64,000 nucleotides of DNA, taken from contig CAVRQR010000011.1 in assembly GCA_963723495.1 (NCBI GenBank), positions 248,001 to 312,000 on the forward strand, written 5' to 3'. The position numbers were made by a program, and so were the translations under genes. This document shows, piece by piece, positions 60,219 to 64,000 of the stretch (positions are counted from its first letter, which is position 1; every line of letters starts with the position of its first letter). This DNA is from Gp6-AA40 sp963723495. Lineage in GTDB: Bacteria; Acidobacteriota; Vicinamibacteria; Vicinamibacterales; UBA2999. The notes under the pieces are model-generated. The model was given only the letters and a program-made list of their open reading frames with translations. It was not told the origin of the DNA and did not search any database.

Positions 60219-60291
60219 GCTTGCGCCGTTGACTAAGAAATCGTCACGGCGACGATTCCCTTCGTGGACCTTGTTCATGGAGGGTAAGCAC

Positions 60292-60781
60292 GTGAAGCAA
60301 AAACGCAGCAACGCAAAGCACTTCGATCGAACTCCATCGCATGCAGCAACCAAGGCCGGGCAAGTCCTGACGCGGATGCGCGAAGGCGCATCGTTACGGA
60401 AGGCGAGTCGCGAGGTTGGTATTGATCCTCGCACCGTCAAACGGCTGGCTGGTTCCGCTCTCCGGCAATCGCCGTCAGGTCGCTATGTCGCACGTAATAG
60501 CGACCGACTTCAGCGCGAAGTCCGGATTCCTGCGCCCGACGGACTGCGTGACGTGACCGTCCGGGATTCAAAGCACGCCACCCTCGTTGGTGAGTACCTG
60601 GAATGCGGTTCATGCGTACCTAGCGCGAGGCGACGCAGCACGACTCGACGAATTTCGAGGTCTGCATATCACCACGGTCGACGGTGAGCGGGTTCCGCTT
60701 TTGACCGACCGCGCCGCACTGGATGTCCTCGGCTCGGCGGGTCTTCTGGCGTTCGAATCGATGTACGTGAAGGCGGTGTAA
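60292..60781 (+). CDS. Putative HTH protein, right wing (frameshifted)
   Basis: About 162 residues. GTG 60292 has GGAGGG at 60279-60284; ATG 60277 is an alternative. A basic N-terminus precedes an HTH (MREGASLRKASREVGIDPRT then VKRLAG). After an extra base near 60598 the C-terminal half reads WNAVHAYLARGDAARLDEFR and LLTDRAALDVLGSAGLLAFE. Family not recognised. First gene rightward from the operator, so a candidate regulator. Confidence 0.7.
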
Positions 60782-60825
60782 CGTGGCTGCCAGAATCTCC
60801 TCTCGACGTAGACCATCCGATCACT

Positions 60826-61284
60826 TTGTCCGCAGAGCGAAGGCTGAAAGACGCGTTGGACGCGGCGCACGCTGCGCATGCGGTGAAGGGACGCCCCTCC
60901 GCGCTGATCGCTGGCTCCGAGCCGATGACTTGTTGCCAGTGCAGGCGAACCGCGGAGCACAGAGCGACCATGGACCATCACCACGTCGCCGGTCGCGCGA
61001 ATGACCCGACCACGATTGGTGTTCCGACCAACGATCACGTCGCTGAGCTTAGCGAGCGGCAGAGGGATTGGCCGGAACAGACCCTCCGGAACCCTGACGG
61101 CGATCCCCTCCTTAGGGCCGCGGCGTGCATCCGCGGGTGTCTCGAGACGGTCGTCTATCTCGCCCAACGTCTGCTGCTCTGGATTCCCAAGCTGCTCGAA
61201 CTCACGTCGGCACATCTCACCCACACGAACGGACGATTCTACTGGCGTGGAACGCCACTCGCCGCGTTTGAGCGAACGCGATAG
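60826..61284 (+). CDS. HNH-type endonuclease-like protein
   Basis: 152 residues from TTG 60826. CCQCRRTAEHRATMDHHHVA and GRANDPTTIGVPTNDHVAEL show the H-N-H spacing (HH, N, H), followed by SERQRDWPEQTLRNPDGDPL. A hydrophobic helix (VVYLAQRLLLWIPKLLEL) lies near the end. The same frame is protein-like back to 60781 (WLPESPLDVDHPITLSAERR) with no good start, so an indel may hide the true N-terminus. HNH genes recur in casposons. Eight bases before polB. Confidence 0.75.
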   Translation: MSAERRLKDALDAAHAAHAVKGRPSALIAGSEPMTCCQCRRTAEHRATMDHHHVAGRANDPTTIGVPTNDHVAELSERQRDWPEQTLRNPDGDPLLRAAACIRGCLETVVYLAQRLLLWIPKLLELTSAHLTHTNGRFYWRGTPLAAFERTR

Positions 61285-61292
61285 GAGACGAC

Positions 61293-64000
61293 ATGAAACC
61301 AATCATTTCGTCACTGCCCGTCGCCGTTCGCGTCTATCCACAGCCGTCAGGCACGAAGCCTCACGTCCCGAAGCGTGGGCACTGGACACGCCCAGACGCC
61401 ATGCTCGTCTTCGACACGGAGACACGGACGGATGCCACGCAGGCGCTTCTATTCGGAAGCTACCGGTTCATCGATCAGGGTGCATGCCTGGAGGAAGGAC
61501 TCTTCTATCCAGTGGACCTACCGCGCCGTGACCGTGCGACGCTTACCAAATACGTGAGAACACATCGCCCCGACGTGGCGACCGACGGAGTTCCTCAGCT
61601 GCAGCTGCTGCCGCTCCGTGATTTCTTGGCGATGCTCTTTCGCGTTGTGTACAAGGGACAAGCGCTGATCGTTGGGTTCAACCTGCCGTTTGATCTGTCG
61701 CGGCTGGCGTTCGACGCGGCCAACGCCCGCGATCGATATGCTGGCGGATTTTCGCTCGGTCTCTGGTCATACACGGACCCTGAACGGGTCGAGCGCTCGA
61801 ATCGATACCGGCCACGGCTCGCGATTAAGCACATCGATAGCAAGCGCTCGTTGGTGGCGTTCACGGGTCGTCGGCAACCGGATCGCGTCGACCAGATTCC
61901 GAACGGGGCACCCTTTGGACAGCCGCAGTCGGGCTATGTCTTCCATGGGCACTTTCTTGACCTGCGCACCCTGGCGTTCGCCCTGACGGACCGGGGCTAT
62001 TCGCTCCAGAAAGGATGTGAGGCGTTCGGTGTCGAGCACGGCAAGCAGACTGTCACCACCCATGGGATCGTCACGAACAGGTACATCGACTACAACCGGC
62101 GCGACGTGTTGGCGACAACCGAACTCGCCGTGAAGCTGCTCACGGAATACGACGCGCACCCGATCCCCCTCCAGGTAACGAAGGCCTACTCGCCTGCGTC
62201 GACCGGCAAGGCGTATCTCCCGGCCATGGGGATTCCGCCGATTCTCGAACGGCAGCCTGATTTTCCGGCAGCGTACCTGGGCGCGGCACAATCGGCCTTT
62301 TTTGGCGGCCGGACCAGCGCGCACATTCGCAAAACAGTCGTGCCCGTCGTCTACACAGACTTTCTCTCGATGTATCCCACGGTCAACAGCCTGATGGGAC
62401 TCTGGCGATTCGTGACGGCGGAACGAATTGCGGTGGAAGACTGCCGTGATGATGTCGAAAGGTTCCTGCGCGACCTTCGCGCAGAAGACCTCTTCAAGCA
62501 GGAGACGTGGCCGCATCTCACCGCTTTCGTTCGCGTCGTCCCGAACGGCGATCTCTTGCCCACGCGCAGCCAGTGCACCAGAGAGCCACGATTGGCAAGT
62601 CGCGATCAGCCACCTGTCCGCGCCCGACACCGAGGGCGACCAGCACGCGCTATGGTTTTCCCTGCCAGACGTCGTGGCATCAGTGCTCCTGACCGGCCGC
62701 ATCCCGCGGATCGTCGATGCGTTTCGGCTCACGGCTCACGGCCAGCTCAAGACGTTGACACGGACCTCATTGCGAGGTGTCGTCGACATTGACCCGCGAC
62801 ACCAGGACTTCTTTCGCGTCGTTATCGAGGAACGCAAGCGACTGTCACGACGGACCGACTGGACAGCGGATCAACGGCAGCGTGCGGACAAAGCGCTGAA
62901 GGTGCTAGCCAACGCGACGAGCTATGGAATCTTCGCGGAGATGAATCGGCAGGAATCCGACGCAGCCGTGCGCGTGCAGTGTCACGGCATTGATCGTTCG
63001 CCGTTCACGTGTGAGGTGGCCCACCCCGATGTGCCAGGCGAGTACCGTTTTCCGCCAATCGCATCGCTGATCACGGGCGCGGCTCGGCTCATGCTGGCGA
63101 TGCTCGAACACGTCGTGACGGAACTGGCCGGCACGTATGCGATGGAGGATACCGACTCCATGGCGATTGTCGCCACGAAGCGGGGCGGGCTCGTCCCGTG
63201 CGTCGGTGGACCACATCGCATGAAGGATGGACGGGCCGCTGTACTCGCCCTGTCGTGGGACCAGGTGGACGCCATTTCCGACCGGTTCGCCTCACTCAAT
63301 CCGTACGACCCCACGGTCATACCTGGCTCAATCCTCAAGGTCGAGACCGACAACTTTGATCCAAATACCGGCAAGCAGCGGCAGTTGTACTGCCTCGCGA
63401 TCTCTGCCAAACGGTACGCCCTGTTCACTCTCGATAGGAAGGGCGTGCCCACGCTTGTACGGCACTCCCAGCACGGGCTTGGGCACCTGCTGAACCCGAC
63501 CGATCCCGACAGTGACGATCGGAACTGGATCGCGCAGGCATGGCTCAACATGGTGCGTCGCGCACTGGATCTGCCGACGAAGAGGCTGCCGTTCGAGGAC
63601 CGCCCTGCGATTGGGCGCATCACGATCAGTAGTCCGGCTATCATGCGGCCCCTCGCAGCGCTGAACGCCGGAAAGCCATACGCGGAACAACTGAAGCCGT
63701 TCAATTTTCTGCTGACCTGCCATGTGCGCAAGCTAGGTCACCCGCCAGGCGTGGATCCCGAACACTTCCACTTGATCGCACCCTTCGAATCAGATCCACG
63801 GCGCTGGACGAAGATGGATTGGATCGATCAGAACTCAGGCACGACCTACCGCATCACGACAGCGGGCCATTACGGTATTGCTGGCGTCGCACGCGTCAAG
63901 ACATACGGCGACGTGCTTGAGGAATACGAGTGGCACGCGGAGTCCAAATGTGCGGACGCGAACGGCGCGCCCAGCGACAAGACCACGATCGGGTTGCTGC
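61293..64000 (+). CDS. Family B DNA polymerase (frameshifted, runs off the window)
   Basis: At least 902 residues, ATG 61293 with AGGAG upstream. The 3'-5' exonuclease motifs are Asp41/Glu43 (FDTETRTD), Asn130/Asp134 (FNLPFDLSR) and Tyr267/Asp271 (YNRRDVLA). Polymerase motif A is YTDFLSMYPTVNSLM (Asp356), motif B DKALKVLANATSYG (about residue 540) and motif C TYAMEDTDSMAI (about residue 620). The frame changes near 62570 and then stays open to base 64000. Last visible gene of the HTH-HNH-PolB wing. A phage or plasmid PolB is the alternative, but the Cas1 neighbourhood favours a casposon-type replicative polymerase. Confidence 0.9.

Noticed and set aside
57359..60291. CRISPR array near cas1
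   Set aside because: No regularly spaced identical repeats with unique spacers are present here or elsewhere in the window.

Overview
The window reads as a piece of a high-GC Gram-negative bacterial chromosome, most likely an Acidobacteriota of the Vicinamibacteria type. This rests on the overall GC-rich codon use, an Oar-like TonB-dependent receptor, secreted proteins with the WGDPDLQG signature, several NHL beta-propellers, and a tonB-exbB-exbD-exbD cluster. The lineage call is inference from protein style, not from a marker search. Many genes, including essential ones (prfA, hppA, rluD), are split by single-base indels. I treat these as probable assembly errors and annotate the whole gene across each frameshift.

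Layout. 1-3769: uppP (cut by the window edge), a DUF502 membrane protein and a membrane pyrophosphatase. 4003-6578: a consensus promoter driving tonB-exbB-exbD-exbD, which energises outer-membrane transport. 6692-12353 (minus): a secreted nucleotide pyrophosphatase-like enzyme, an Oar-like receptor and a TPR lipoprotein. 12553-17127: bifunctional RelA/SpoT, RidA, ribosomal protein L28, a zinc-finger protein and a DksA-like regulator. 17234-25465: Lon, then a minus-strand block of NUDIX, RluD, Lgt, LspA and IleS. 25496-28793: a paired M16 peptidase unit and a HAD phosphatase. 28859-34392 (minus): DUF2164, YidB-like, HIT, PrmC, PrfA, MoaD/MoaE, ThiD and BioY. 34450-38065: an exported methyltransferase and AspA, divergent from class I fumarase. 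38174-42207: A-type Fe-S carrier, a Fur-rubrerythrin fusion, a PHP phosphoesterase, a degenerate ABC protein, a cold-shock-domain protein and a MobA-like transferase. 42220-55845: secreted proteins, a TetR-controlled membrane gene pair, NHL propellers, a second TonB receptor, an ECF sigma/anti-sigma pair and an unusual two-armed repeat array.

The accessory end, 55846-64000, is the most interesting part. A DUF4062 gene lies between imperfect direct repeats. Next to it is a two-winged gene set around a palindromic operator at 60194-60218. Leftward lie a helix-turn-helix protein, a Cas1 endonuclease with a C-terminal zinc ribbon and HTH, and a small protein. Rightward lie an HTH protein, an HNH-type nuclease and a family B DNA polymerase that runs off the window. 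Cas1 with a C-terminal HTH, PolB, HNH and HTH proteins, with no cas2, effector genes or CRISPR array in view, is the gene content of a casposon (a Cas1-driven self-synthesising transposon). I propose a casposon-like element whose right end lies outside this window.
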